From a bacterium OL-1 (GTDB taxonomy: Bacteria > Actinomycetota > Coriobacteriia > Coriobacteriales > Atopobiaceae), in assembly GCA_000752675.2 (NCBI GenBank), contig LM994627.1, positions 127,767-191,766 on the forward strand: a stretch of DNA of 64,000 nucleotides. Direction: 5' to 3'. This document shows positions 52,140 to 59,433 of this stretch, piece by piece. The notes beneath the pieces were generated by a model. It worked only from the letters and a program-made list of their open reading frames with translations, did not search any database and was not told where the DNA came from. Within the stretch, counting starts at the first letter, position 1, and every line of letters begins with the position of its first letter. The translations under genes and the position numbers were made by a program.

Positions 52140-53495
52140 CTACGCCGCGCTTGTCTGGCCCTCGCGCTTGAGCTCAAACGAGTCGTCGCCGTCGTAGACG
52201 CTGCGGTCTACCAGGCCCTCGCCGGCGGCCACGAGAAGCGAAGCCTCTGCCGCGCCAATTACGTTGGTTGCCGTGCGGCCCATGTCCACGATGGAGGAGA
52301 TGGGCGCCACAAGGGCGATGGTCTCCACGGGAAGCCCCAGCGCTGCCAGAAGCGCCGTGGCGGTGATGGTCGCCGTGCCGGGCACGCCCACGGTGCCAAT
52401 GGAGACGACAAGCGTGAGCAGGACGAGGAAGCCGTACTGGACCGGCGTGAAGGGGATGCCCAGCGCGTTGATCGCGAAGACCGCCACGAGCGTAGGCCAC
52501 ATACCGGCGCAACCGGGCATGCCAAGGTTTGCGCCAAGGCCGGCGGTGAAGCTGGCCACGTCCTCATCAACGCCCAGGTTTTGCGTGAGCGAGCGAATGG
52601 TCACGGGCAGCGTGCCAATGCTGCTCTGCGTGGTGAAGGCGGTCACGGCAGCGGGAGCCATGCCCTTGAGGAAGCGCACCGGGCTAAGATGCCCCACCCA
52701 GGCCACGAATGCAGACTCGACGCCAAAGAACTGGATTGCCAGGACCACGTAGGCAACGGCCAGCACGCCAAGCAGCGGCACGAGCTGGGTGACGTCGGCG
52801 CGGCCAACGGCGCGGCCAATGAGCGCCACCACGGCGTACGGCGTGAACCCAACAACCCAGCTTACGGTCTCGCCCAGGACCTTGTTGCCGGCGTCGATGA
52901 ACGCCTTGAACGGCCGCACGTCGACCTTCTCGCCATCCTGGCGCTCTGAGGCAAGCCGGTTGTACGCCAGCGCGACGATGATCGCAAAGACGATGATGGG
53001 CACAACTGCGTTGCTGGTCCACGCTGCGGCAAGGTTCTGCGGGAAGAGGCCCACGATGGTGTCGGTGACGGTGGGAACCTCCTTGGCCTCGTAGGTTACG
53101 CCGTCAAGCGAGAAGCCCGTTCCCACGCCCAGGGGTAGCGCGATGGCAAGCGTGAGGAGTGTCGCCGTGAGCGTGTTGAGCACGAGGAAGACCACCGACT
53201 TCACGCCGATGCCCTTGAGGTGCACGAGGTCCGCCAGGTTGGTGACGCTCGAGATGATGCTAAAGAGGAGGAGCGGCACCACCAGCGCGGAGATCACGTT
53301 TGCATAGATGGTGCCAAAGATTGCGTAGTACGAGAAGCCCTGGTCAAACGCGACGCCAATGACTATGCCGAGTCCGGTCGCGATGAGGGTGCGCACGCCA
53401 AAGCCCACCTTGAACCTGCGCTTGAGCGTGGCGAGAAGGGCGAAAGCCACAACGGTTGCGACGAGCGCCCAGAGAGCCGTGATGTCTACCTGCAT
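52140..53495 (-). CDS. dicarboxylate/amino acid:cation symporter (DAACS; TcyP/GltP-like)
   Basis: 451 aa. Eight membrane helices and the two hairpins of the family: the serine-rich loop in TAFTTQSSIGTLPVTIRSL and the tip NLGMPGCAGMWPTLVAVFA in place of the usual NMDGT. The replacement and the overall pattern (IGTVGVPGTATITATALLAA) resemble the cystine carrier TcyP more than the glutamate carriers. It takes up an amino acid or C4 acid with sodium or protons. Alone, with its own terminator. Confidence 0.85.
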   Translation of the reverse strand: MQVDITALWALVATVVAFALLATLKRRFKVGFGVRTLIATGLGIVIGVAFDQGFSYYAIFGTIYANVISALVVPLLLFSIISSVTNLADLVHLKGIGVKSVVFLVLNTLTATLLTLAIALPLGVGTGFSLDGVTYEAKEVPTVTDTIVGLFPQNLAAAWTSNAVVPIIVFAIIVALAYNRLASERQDGEKVDVRPFKAFIDAGNKVLGETVSWVVGFTPYAVVALIGRAVGRADVTQLVPLLGVLAVAYVVLAIQFFGVESAFVAWVGHLSPVRFLKGMAPAAVTAFTTQSSIGTLPVTIRSLTQNLGVDEDVASFTAGLGANLGMPGCAGMWPTLVAVFAINALGIPFTPVQYGFLVLLTLVVSIGTVGVPGTATITATALLAALGLPVETIALVAPISSIVDMGRTATNVIGAAEASLLVAAGEGLVDRSVYDGDDSFELKREGQTSAA

Positions 53496-53739
53496 GGGAT
53501 GTTACCTTCCGACGTGTCGTATGCGTTCCAAGTGGGGGATGCGGGCGAGCTGCTCCGCCGTGCCGGTTTTGCTACACATTTGCTGACAGGTGATGGCCAT
53601 GATGCGCTCCTCAATCTCTAGTGCGTTGGTAGGATATTGGTATGGTCGTGCATCGGCGCTTCCGATACAAGGTCGGGGGTTGCAGCGTTTTCCGACAACT
53701 GGCGTTCGGATATTTGGGGGAGCGAGGGCTTGGCATACG

Positions 53740-53764
53740 AAAAACGGGACCCAGAGGGTCCCGT
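53740..53764 (-). terminator. terminator of the LacI regulator gene
   Basis: Reverse strand: ACGGGACCC (53756-53764) pairs with GGGTCCCGT (53744-53752), loop TCT, followed by T-run (53740-53744). It separates the glycosaminoglycan locus from the transporter gene. Confidence 0.85.
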
Positions 53765-53791
53765 GGAAGGACTGACTACTGCCCCAACTTT

Positions 53792-54820
53792 CTAGCGGGT
53801 GCTTGAACCCCAATGCATATCGCAGGAGAGAACCTGGTGAGGATCGACCTCGCCAGCTTCTTTGATGAGGTCAATGAGGATGCGTGCCGCCTGCTGGCCT
53901 TCACGGTATGCGGGCTGTACAACGGTCGACACGCTTGGGGACGCAACGCTTACCCAGTCTGTGTTGTCAAACCCGAGAAGGCCTACTTGATCTGGCATGT
54001 TGGAATAGAAGTCACGCATGGCAACGTATACATCGGGCAATGCCCAGCAATTTGGTGCAAACACAAGCGTAGGCGTGGCGTTTCCATCCAGCCGATCGTG
54101 CAGCCACGATGTCAGGTCTTCTACGGCAACACCGCTGTCGGGTATGACGTATTCCTCGTGGGGCACCTCGTGCGCCTCAAGGGCATCGACGCACCCGCTA
54201 AAACGCTCCACGCGCGAGCTCAGAAGCTGCGGTTGCGCAGCAACTACCAGCACTCGCTCGTATCCCTTCGCCAGGCATGCCTCTATTGCCTCATAGGTAG
54301 CCTCATAGTTGTCGGTCTTCACCCAGCTGGAGGTGTAGTCGTAGTACTTGCTGTCAAAGAACACCAGGTGCTTGCCCGCCTCAGAGATTACCTTCGCTAC
54401 CTCTCGAAAGCGTGCGGTTGGCTGAACAATAAAACCATCTACGCCAACGGCAAGAAGGCGCTCGATATAGGCCCTCTCATCATCGCGGTCAAAGTTGGAA
54501 CTGCTGATGAGGAGCCTGTATCCTTCCTCGCTGGCAACAGAGTCGATGCCCTTAACTATCTGGTTAGAGAATGCGTTAGTGTTGTCTCCCACGACAATAC
54601 CCAATAGATAGGTCTGCTTTGCATTCATGCCGCGGGCAAGGGGGCTCGGCTCATAACCCGTGTCTTCAATCGCTTGCCGAATTCGATCGCGGGTCTCTGC
54701 TGACATGCGGTCTGTGTGTCCATTTAGGTAGAACGAGACCGTCGTCTTGGAAGTTCCTGCTAGTTGGGCTATCTCGTTGATGGTGACGCGCTTCTTTGTC
54801 TTTGTTGTGCTGCCGTGCAT
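53792..54820 (-). CDS. LacI-family regulator of the glycosaminoglycan locus (RegR-like)
   Basis: 342 aa. HTH at residues 11-34 (VTINEIAQLAGTSKTTVSFY) and hinge TGYEPSPLARGMNAKQT, then the sugar-binding fold (YLLGIVVGDNTNAFSNQIVK; KHLVFFDSKYYDYTSSWVKT; LVFAPNCWALPDVYVAMRDF). In streptococci the LacI-type RegR controls the hyaluronate locus with the same gene set. Its own upstream region holds a near match to the AAACCGGTTT palindrome (54858-54867), so it likely controls itself too. The inducer is probably a downstream uronate intermediate. Confidence 0.85.
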   Translation of the reverse strand: MHGSTTKTKKRVTINEIAQLAGTSKTTVSFYLNGHTDRMSAETRDRIRQAIEDTGYEPSPLARGMNAKQTYLLGIVVGDNTNAFSNQIVKGIDSVASEEGYRLLISSSNFDRDDERAYIERLLAVGVDGFIVQPTARFREVAKVISEAGKHLVFFDSKYYDYTSSWVKTDNYEATYEAIEACLAKGYERVLVVAAQPQLLSSRVERFSGCVDALEAHEVPHEEYVIPDSGVAVEDLTSWLHDRLDGNATPTLVFAPNCWALPDVYVAMRDFYSNMPDQVGLLGFDNTDWVSVASPSVSTVVQPAYREGQQAARILIDLIKEAGEVDPHQVLSCDMHWGSSTR

Positions 54821-54857
54821 GCCTGAGCCTCTCCGAACATCCTGACAGTCGGTTAGA

Positions 54858-54867
54858 AAAACGGTTT
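54858..54867. promoter_or_regulatory. LacI operator, regulator gene (9 of 10 match)
   Basis: AAAACGGTTT differs at one base from AAACCGGTTT and lies 38-47 bases before the regulator start. Confidence 0.5.
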
Positions 54868-55011
54868 AGTAATAGTTTACCAAGCAGATGAGACTCGGTG
54901 TCTGTTGACGCAGCGAAAAACCAATTTGTTCTGACTGCCTTTGCTTGGTGGAGTGGCGTGCGAGAAGCAAACGGTACCCCCGAAATCCCCCGAATTCGCG
55001 ACACAGAATAA

Positions 55012-55043
55012 CCCGCCGAGAAGCACCTGCGTTTCTCGGCGGG
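55012..55043 (-). terminator. terminator of the DhuI-like gene
   Basis: Reverse strand: CCCGCCGAGAA (55033-55043) pairs with TTCTCGGCGGG (55012-55022), loop of 10, followed by TTATTCTG. Confidence 0.65.
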
Positions 55044-55075
55044 GAGGGAAAGGAGGGCAAGATTCGTGTCTGAGG

Positions 55076-55714
55076 CTAGGCGAGAACCTCGCGAACCACC
55101 TTGGCGACAGCCTCGTTTGTCGCGTTTGCAAAGAAGTACTCCTGGAAGTGCTCGCCTGCGAAGGCGCCGCGCACGAGGTCACGGTCGAGCTTGGGGAGAA
55201 GCTCGGTGAACGGACGGAAGCTCACCTCTCGCACGCTGTCGAGGATCTTCTTGTTGCGCTGCTCGGGAACCACGCGCTCGGCAGGATAACCGTTGCCAGA
55301 GCCAAAGCCAAAGAGCTTCTCGAAGGTGTACTCAAGGTTGAGCTCCTGGCCCCACCCGTTCTTGAGGGCGAAGGGCATGGCAACCGCGTTGCCGTCATTG
55401 ATCTGCGCAAAGGTGTAGGCGTCGAGGGGGTCCTCAACGTGACCGCAGATGACTCCGGGGAAGGAGTTGAGTGCGAGCATGGCCCCCTCGCCGGTGCCGC
55501 AGCCGGTCACAACGTAGTCCGTCGCGCCGCCGTTGAGAAGCGTGGCCGCGAGGATGCCGTTCTGCACGTAGGTGAGCTGGGCATCGTCATCCGCTGTGTA
55601 CATGCCGTAGTTGAACACCTCGTGACCCATGGGCTCCACGACCTTGCGCAGGGCCTTCTCGATCATGGCGTTCTTTGCCGCCTGGCTGTTCTCGTTGATG
55701 AGTGCGATTTTCAT
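55076..55714 (-). CDS. RpiB/LacA/LacB-family isomerase, DhuI-like (4-deoxy-L-threo-5-hexosulose-uronate isomerase)
   Basis: The start at 55714 (MKIALINENSQAAKNAMIEK) follows AAGGAAA. 212 aa, longer than RpiB itself (about 150) and equal to the streptococcal isomerase DhuI of the hyaluronate pathway. The active-site loop VVTGCGTGEGAMLALNSFPG, with its Cys, and the NDGNAVAMPFALKNGWGQEL segment are family marks. It should convert the uronate released by GH88 into 3-deoxy-D-glycero-2,5-hexodiulosonate. It lies divergently from the GH88-PTS operon, with operators on both sides of the intergenic region. Confidence 0.8.
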   Translation of the reverse strand: MKIALINENSQAAKNAMIEKALRKVVEPMGHEVFNYGMYTADDDAQLTYVQNGILAATLLNGGATDYVVTGCGTGEGAMLALNSFPGVICGHVEDPLDAYTFAQINDGNAVAMPFALKNGWGQELNLEYTFEKLFGFGSGNGYPAERVVPEQRNKKILDSVREVSFRPFTELLPKLDRDLVRGAFAGEHFQEYFFANATNEAVAKVVREVLA

Positions 55715-55792
55715 TGTGTTTCCTTTCTTGCTAGGACATGAGCTAATGGATGAGGTGTAGTGCGCAGAGATATGCTCAACGTGTGTCAAAGT

Positions 55793-55802
55793 AAACTAGT
55801 TT
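55793..55802. promoter_or_regulatory. LacI operator upstream of the DhuI-like gene
   Basis: AAACTAGTTT, a perfect palindrome differing from AAACCGGTTT in its two central bases, 79-88 bases before the isomerase start. It lies inside a possible reverse-strand promoter (TTGAAG, 17-base spacer, TACTTT). Confidence 0.55.
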
Positions 55803-55864
55803 GGTAACAACTTCAACTAAACAACCGCTCGCCCCCTCAATCTAGACCGTTCACCGGCTATTCT

Positions 55865-55893
55865 TTGTAATGCGAGGGAAATGACCCCATGAT
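55865..55893 (+). promoter_or_regulatory. promoter of the GH88-PTS operon
   Basis: TTGTAA (55865-55870), 17-base spacer, CATGAT (55888-55893). The LacI operator at 55912-55921 lies just after the expected start of transcription. Confidence 0.5.
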
Positions 55894-55911
55894 TTCGCAT
55901 CGAGGAAAGAT

Positions 55912-55921
55912 AAACCGGTTT
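55912..55921. promoter_or_regulatory. LacI operator upstream of the GH88-PTS operon
   Basis: AAACCGGTTT, perfect palindrome, 33-42 bases before the GH88 start codon and just downstream of the promoter: good geometry for repression. Confidence 0.75.
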
Positions 55922-55953
55922 GCAGTTATTCACTTCGACTGAGAGGAGGGGGA

Positions 55954-57141
55954 ATGGGTGTCCCATTCATTGAGCCACTTGCAGATACCAAACGCTGGAA
56001 CTCTGCAAAACCCCTTAGTGAGGATGAGCTCCAGCTTGGCCTCAATCGATCCCTGGCGCAGATCGATGCGAACATGTCGATTTATGGTGATGGACAGTTC
56101 CCAACCTCTGCAACGACAAACGGCCTGTATGGGGTGATGGGAAACGACGAGTGGACAAACGGCTTTTGGACCGGCCAGCTCTGGCTCGCCTATGAGATTA
56201 CCGGGGAGCCCCGATACAGAGCACTTGCGGAGAAAAATGTAGAGAGCTTCCTCGAGAGGGTCGAGCGTAGGCACGAGCTTGATCATCACGACCTTGGCTT
56301 TCTTTACATTCCCTCATGCGTTGCTGCATTCAAGGTGTGCGGCAGCGAGAAGGGACGCAGGGCAGCCATTCTCGCTGCCGATCAACTGATGACGCGTTGG
56401 CAGGGACGCGGAAGGTTCTTCCAGGCGTGGGGTCCCATGGACAGCCCCGACCACTATCGCTTTATCATTGATTGCCTTCTCAATGTACCTCTGCTTCATT
56501 GGGCAAGCGACACAACGGGTGACCCGACGTATGCTGCGTGCGCACGCGACCACTTCATGACAACCTGCGCGCACATCATCAGGGCCGATGGCAGCGCCTT
56601 CCATACCTTCTACATGGACCCGATGACTGGAGGCCCGGATCACGGAGCCACCCGGCAGGGGTACTCGGATGATTCAGCGTGGGCTCGAGGACAGGCTTGG
56701 GGCATCGATGGCATTCCCATCAACATCCGCCATACCGGGATGAGTGGCTACCAAGACTATGCGCGCTCCATGAGGAACTACTATCTCAACAGGCTGCCTG
56801 AGGATTCGGTTTGCTATTGGGATCTTGTTTTTGGTGACGGATCTGGCCAGCCTCGTGACAGCAGTGCCGCTGCTATCGCGGCATGCGGACTCTCCGAGAT
56901 GGCATCCCAGGAAGCAAACGATGAGGAACGTGCGATTGACGATGGAGCCCTTGCCATCTCTCTCCGTTCGCTCATCAACGACTATACGAGTGATACGACT
57001 GTACCTGGTGCGCCCATCTTGCAGCACGGCGTCTATAGCTGGCATTCCGGAAAGGGCGTTGATGAGGGCAACCTCTGGGGTGATTACTTCTTCCTCGAGG
57101 CTATTGCAAGGAAGCTCATCACGTGGAACCCATACTGGTAG
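55954..57141 (+). CDS. ugl: unsaturated glucuronyl hydrolase, GH88
   Basis: ATG at 55954 after GAGGAGG. 395 aa, no signal peptide, so cytoplasmic. It hydrolyses the 4,5-unsaturated uronate from disaccharides made by glycosaminoglycan lyases. The two catalytic aspartates of the family are Asp113 (HHDLGF) and Asp173 (FIIDCLLNVPL), close to Asp115 and Asp175 of the Streptococcus agalactiae enzyme. Arg234 (ATRQGYSDD) matches its Arg236, and Ser362, Ser365 and Lys367 (YSWHSGKG) match its S-x-x-S-x-K sulfate-binding motif. It leads the PTS operon, 12 bases before IIB. Confidence 0.92.
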   Translation: MGVPFIEPLADTKRWNSAKPLSEDELQLGLNRSLAQIDANMSIYGDGQFPTSATTNGLYGVMGNDEWTNGFWTGQLWLAYEITGEPRYRALAEKNVESFLERVERRHELDHHDLGFLYIPSCVAAFKVCGSEKGRRAAILAADQLMTRWQGRGRFFQAWGPMDSPDHYRFIIDCLLNVPLLHWASDTTGDPTYAACARDHFMTTCAHIIRADGSAFHTFYMDPMTGGPDHGATRQGYSDDSAWARGQAWGIDGIPINIRHTGMSGYQDYARSMRNYYLNRLPEDSVCYWDLVFGDGSGQPRDSSAAAIAACGLSEMASQEANDEERAIDDGALAISLRSLINDYTSDTTVPGAPILQHGVYSWHSGKGVDEGNLWGDYFFLEAIARKLITWNPYW

Positions 57142-57153
57142 GAGGACCAAGAA

Positions 57154-57642
57154 ATGGCAGTTCCCAATATTGTAATGACCCGTATCGACGAGAGGCTCAT
57201 TCACGGACAGGGTCAGCTTTGGATTAGGTCTCTTGGAGCAAACACGGTCATTGTTGTAAATGACGAGGTTGCAGGCGACCACATGCAACAAACCATCATG
57301 AAGACCGTTGTCCCGAAGTCGGTGGCGCTGAGGTTCTTCACAGTTCAGAAGACTATCGACATCATCGGGAAAGCTGCTCCGGCGCAGGTCATCTTCCTCA
57401 TCGTAAAGACTCCGCAGGATGCACTGCGCTTGGTTGAGGGTGGTGTCCCAATTCATGAGATCAATGTGGGCAACGTCCACAACGGTCCTGGGAAGGAGAA
57501 GGTCACGCGCTCGATATTCCTCGACGAAGAGGACAAAGAGGCGTTCCGCGAGATGGTCCTCCGCGGCGTTGCGTTCAACACAAGGACAACTCCAAGCGGG
57601 ACTGATGGTGCAGCCGAAGTAGACATTACCAAGTATCTGTAA
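57154..57642 (+). CDS. PTS system mannose/sorbose-family IIB component
   Basis: ATG at 57154 after AGGAGG. 162 aa. The phosphorylated histidine is His17 in RIDERLIHGQGQLWI, the family motif. It passes phosphate from IIA to the sugar held by IIC-IID. In streptococcal hyaluronate loci the same gene follows ugl. The expected IIA gene is not found in this window. Confidence 0.92.
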   Translation: MAVPNIVMTRIDERLIHGQGQLWIRSLGANTVIVVNDEVAGDHMQQTIMKTVVPKSVALRFFTVQKTIDIIGKAAPAQVIFLIVKTPQDALRLVEGGVPIHEINVGNVHNGPGKEKVTRSIFLDEEDKEAFREMVLRGVAFNTRTTPSGTDGAAEVDITKYL

Positions 57643-57672
57643 TCAACTGGTGCAGAGAAGGGAAGCTCGTCA

Positions 57673-58476
57673 ATGGAAATCTCACTTGTTCAGGCGCTGC
57701 TGATTGGCCTATGGACTGCCTTCTGTTACAGCGGCATGCTCTTTGGCATCTACACCAACCGCGCTCTGGTCCTGTCTTTTGGCGTTGGTCTCATTCTTGG
57801 CGATGTCCCGACTGCCCTGTCTTGCGGCGCCATTGCTGAGCTTGCATTCATGGGCTTTGGCGTAGGAGCTGGTGGCACGGTGCCTCCAAACCCCATTGGC
57901 CCCGGCATTATCGGTACGCTCATGGCCATTACCATGGCCGATGTGACCCCAGAGACGGCGCTCTCGCTCTCCATTCCTTTTGCCGTTGCCATCCAGTTCC
58001 TGCAGACCTTCGTCTATACGCTCACTTCTGGCAACCAGGAGATTGCAACTAATGCTCTAAGGGAGCACAAGTTCGGAAAGTGGCACCTTTTCTCCAACTT
58101 CACCGTTATCCTTTTCGCAATCGTTGGTTTCATCCTCGGTTTCCTCGGGGCAAGCAGCATGTCGCTTCTGAGCCAGCTCGTTGCCCTTGTTCCCCAGTGG
58201 CTCCTTAAGGGTCTGAGCGTTGCCGGTGGCATGCTTCCCGGAATTGGCTTTGCAATGATTATGAGCGTCATGCTCGAGAAGAAGTTCGTTCCCTTTGCCC
58301 TGCTCGGCTATATCGCCGCGGCTTATCTCAAGATGCCGGTTATCGGTGTAGCGCTTGTCGGCTGCGTCTTTGCGCTCAAGCACTACAACGACGTGAAGGA
58401 GAATGCCGTTACCCAGGGTGCCTCCGAGCTTGCTGCTAACGATGGTGAGCCGGCTGGCCGCGAGGACTGGATTTAG
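57673..58476 (+). CDS. PTS system mannose/sorbose-family IIC component
   Basis: ATG at 57673 after GAAGGGAAG. 267 aa with about 7 membrane helices. Marks: LIGLWTAFCYSGMLFGIYTN, the GVGAGGTVPPNPIGPGIIGT loop and PGIGFAMIMSVMLEKKFVPF. It forms the membrane channel for amino-sugar or unsaturated disaccharide import. Same operon as IIB and IID. Confidence 0.92.
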   Translation: MEISLVQALLIGLWTAFCYSGMLFGIYTNRALVLSFGVGLILGDVPTALSCGAIAELAFMGFGVGAGGTVPPNPIGPGIIGTLMAITMADVTPETALSLSIPFAVAIQFLQTFVYTLTSGNQEIATNALREHKFGKWHLFSNFTVILFAIVGFILGFLGASSMSLLSQLVALVPQWLLKGLSVAGGMLPGIGFAMIMSVMLEKKFVPFALLGYIAAAYLKMPVIGVALVGCVFALKHYNDVKENAVTQGASELAANDGEPAGREDWI

Positions 58477-58508
58477 GCACTGGGGATCAACTGACAAGGA
58501 GAACTACG

Positions 58509-59369
58509 ATGACCGAAGACATCACCACGGCCTCTTCAGAGAAGGATAAGAGCGCCTCCGAGCACAAGCTCACCACTCACGACTACAACGTCACCACCCT
58601 GCGCTCCTACTTCCTTCAGAATGGCTTTAACTACAGCAACTACCAGGGCCTTGGTTACGGCTTGGTGCTTTACCCTGCGTTTAAGAAGATTTATGGGGAG
58701 AACACCGACAGGCTCGCGAAGGAACTTGAGCAGAACTCCGAGTTCTATAACACCAACCCCAACTTCCTTCCTTTCATCACTTCGCTGCACCTCGCGATGG
58801 CAGACGAGGGGGCGGATTACGAGGACATCCGCGGCATTAAGATGGCGCTCATGGGGCCTCTTGCTGGCATTGGCGACTCGCTCTCTCAGTTCTGCATCGC
58901 GCCGCTCTTCTCGACGATCTTTGCGTCGCTTGCAATGAGTGGCGTCGCCGCTGCGCCTCTTCTCTTCCTCGTGGCAATGAACGGCGTGCTTATCTCAATC
59001 AAGTTTGCCGTTGCGGCTCAGGGAAGGAAGCTCGGTACTACCATCATTGACAAGCTCAGCTCCGAACTCAGTACTATCTCTGAGACCGCAAGCATGATTG
59101 GTGTAACGGTTATCTCGGGACTCGTGGCGACCTACGTGAAGATGAACGTGGGAATCAGCTTTGCGGCTGGAGCAGCTCAGGAGGGCGTCAAGCAGTCTAC
59201 CGTTAACATTCAGTCGATGCTCGATGGTATTGCGCCTGCACTCTTGCCGGTCCTGTATACCGCACTTATGTATTGGCTCATCAAGAAGAAGGGCTGGGAT
59301 ACCTACAAGCTCGTTATCCTCACAGTCGTGCTGGGAATTGTCCTTTCGGTGTGCGGGATCCTGGTCTAG
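58509..59369 (+). CDS. PTS system mannose-family IID component
   Basis: ATG at 58509 after AAGGAG. 286 aa. Typical start LRSYFLQNGFNYSNYQGLGY, then FITSLHLAMADEGADYEDIR, MGPLAGIGDSLSQFCIAPLF and the C-terminal helices (YTALMYWLIKKKGWDTYKLV). IID pairs with IIC in mannose-family transporters. A terminator follows. Confidence 0.92.
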   Translation: MTEDITTASSEKDKSASEHKLTTHDYNVTTLRSYFLQNGFNYSNYQGLGYGLVLYPAFKKIYGENTDRLAKELEQNSEFYNTNPNFLPFITSLHLAMADEGADYEDIRGIKMALMGPLAGIGDSLSQFCIAPLFSTIFASLAMSGVAAAPLLFLVAMNGVLISIKFAVAAQGRKLGTTIIDKLSSELSTISETASMIGVTVISGLVATYVKMNVGISFAAGAAQEGVKQSTVNIQSMLDGIAPALLPVLYTALMYWLIKKKGWDTYKLVILTVVLGIVLSVCGILV

Positions 59370-59388
59370 GGTTTGCATGAAAGCAGCT

Positions 59389-59417
59389 GGGAGGGTCCGT
59401 TCGGACCCTCCCATTTT
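59389..59417 (+). terminator. terminator between the PTS genes and the lyase
   Basis: Perfect arms GGGAGGGTCCG (59389-59399) and CGGACCCTCCC (59402-59412), loop TT, then ATTTT. Only some transcripts would pass into the lyase gene. Confidence 0.8.
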
Positions 59418-59433
59418 CTATATGGAGGCAATG

